From assembly GCA_013398295.1 (NCBI GenBank), contig VZSF01005614.1, forward strand, positions 44,106-108,105: a stretch of 64,000 nucleotides of DNA, in the 5' to 3' direction. The stretch's first letter is position 1. Each line of letters begins with the position of its first letter. This document shows positions 63,190-64,000 of this stretch, one piece after another. The DNA comes from Chionis minor. Taxonomy: Eukaryota; Chordata; Aves; Charadriiformes; Chionididae. The translations under genes were made by a program, and so were the position numbers. The notes beneath the pieces were generated by a model. It was not told where the DNA came from. It did not search any database and saw only the letters and a program-made list of their open reading frames with translations.

Positions 63190-64000
63190 AATCAAGCCAG
63201 CCGGGAACGCGGGGCGGGAAGGACCCAGGGACACTCACAGCCCTGCGCTGCTGCGCCGAACCGCGAGTGGCACCGGCAAAGCGGTTTTTTCCTCGCGGCT
63301 CCCCAGGTTTCCTATTGAGAACCAAGTCACGGAGGAGCCGCGCACCGAGAGCCCTGCGGAACGCTCGACGGGCAGCCGCTACTTCCAAAAAGCTGGACAC
63401 ACGCGCCTCACCTGGTGCTCGGCTCTCGAAATTCGGATCCTCGGCTGGCGGAGAGCCAGCAGGACCAGCCAGCAATGTCACTCCTAAAACCGGCTGTAAA
63501 TCGGAGTTTACAACTTTCCCACAGGCCGCTGCTGCCCCAGACACCTCTCTCTCTCTGTTCCAGTCACTCCCCAGTCCCTTTGCTGCTCTGGGGAGCTTTG
63601 CATTTCTCCTGGCTTGAAGCACAGCCCATCCAGCCCGGGGCTACGGGTTTTGCAAATAAGGAGCCCCGTCCCTTTACCGAATCTACCAACCAAGCTCCAG
63701 CTGGGGGAGGAAAAAACTAATCTGAAAAACCAAGAGAAAATACACTGCAGTTAAATCCAGGGAAAGGAAAAAAAAAGGAAAAAAAAAAAATGAAAGAAAG
63801 AAAAAAAGACGTTTAAAAAAAAAAAAAACCCCACCAAAAACTACATTACCCACAATTCGCGGACGCGTGGGAGGAAATGCTGGTTTTGCAAAGGAGGTTT
63901 TAGCTTCGACAGCTGCGGTTTAAAAGCGAAATCCGGGGGGGAGGAGGGATGGGACCGGGCGCAGGAGGGAGCGCGGGGAGGCAGGAGGAGCTGGGGGGGG
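63190..64000 (+). promoter_or_regulatory. edge of a CpG-rich promoter, possibly of FAM78A
   Basis: 63190-63480 and 63850-64000 are CpG-rich, separated by an A/G-rich tract (about 63740-63835). A ZNF143-type motif ACTACATTACCCACAATTC lies at 63840-63858, and the plus strand beyond it is G-rich. In human the next gene, FAM78A, is divergent from PLPP7, which would place its start on the plus strand about here. No coding sequence is visible, so the gene name is inference. Confidence 0.45.
63740..63835. repeat. A-rich polypurine tract
   Basis: Long A runs interspersed with G (GAAAGAAAG-type), ending in A14 and CCCC just before the ZNF143-type motif. Confidence 0.85.

Overview
The window is vertebrate nuclear DNA, almost certainly from a bird and probably from a gene-rich microchromosome. 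The evidence is spliced genes with vertebrate exon/intron structure, CpG-island promoters, very few transposons, and 3' fragments of CR1 LINEs with the typical avian end (29257-29366, 40907-41061). There are no bacterial-type operons and no CRISPR array. Identifications rest on reading the translations and on remembered family sequence; no database search was possible.

Two protein-coding genes lie on the minus strand. PRRC2B occupies the left part. Its CpG-island promoter is at about 26.65-27.45 kb, the first coding exon at 12873-13003, and 12 further coding exons run left to the window edge, where the last is cut after 21 bases. The thirteen exons join in phase at every junction and give the first 644 residues. 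A 659-base run of N (25986-26644) lies at the promoter and the start of intron 1. The intron at 4762-5370 holds a C/D box snoRNA, which I identify as SNORD62 from its boxes, terminal stem and an 11-nt match to the 18S rRNA A590 region.

The right part holds PLPP7 (NET39), a two-exon muscle-enriched nuclear-envelope protein. Exon 1 (58263-58713) and exon 2 (45433-45797) encode 271 residues and are separated by a 12.5-kb intron. A poly(A) signal lies at 44957-44962. Promoter elements upstream of the start codon are a MEF2-type box, an E-box, an inverted CCAAT pair and a ZNF143-type site.

Between the genes, about 27.5-44.9 kb has no convincing exon. It holds an orphan CpG-rich block with a CTCF-type motif (33.46-33.96 kb), a cluster of GATA motifs (37.36-37.88 kb), CR1 pieces and simple repeats. 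The right end (63.2-64.0 kb) looks like the edge of another CpG-island promoter. From the human 9q34 order FAM78A-PLPP7-PRRC2B, this would be FAM78A starting just outside the window, but no FAM78A coding sequence was found inside it.

The most interesting points are the snoRNA, an out-of-frame upstream ATG overlapping the PRRC2B start (PRRC2 proteins themselves promote leaky scanning), and the compact muscle-type promoter of PLPP7.
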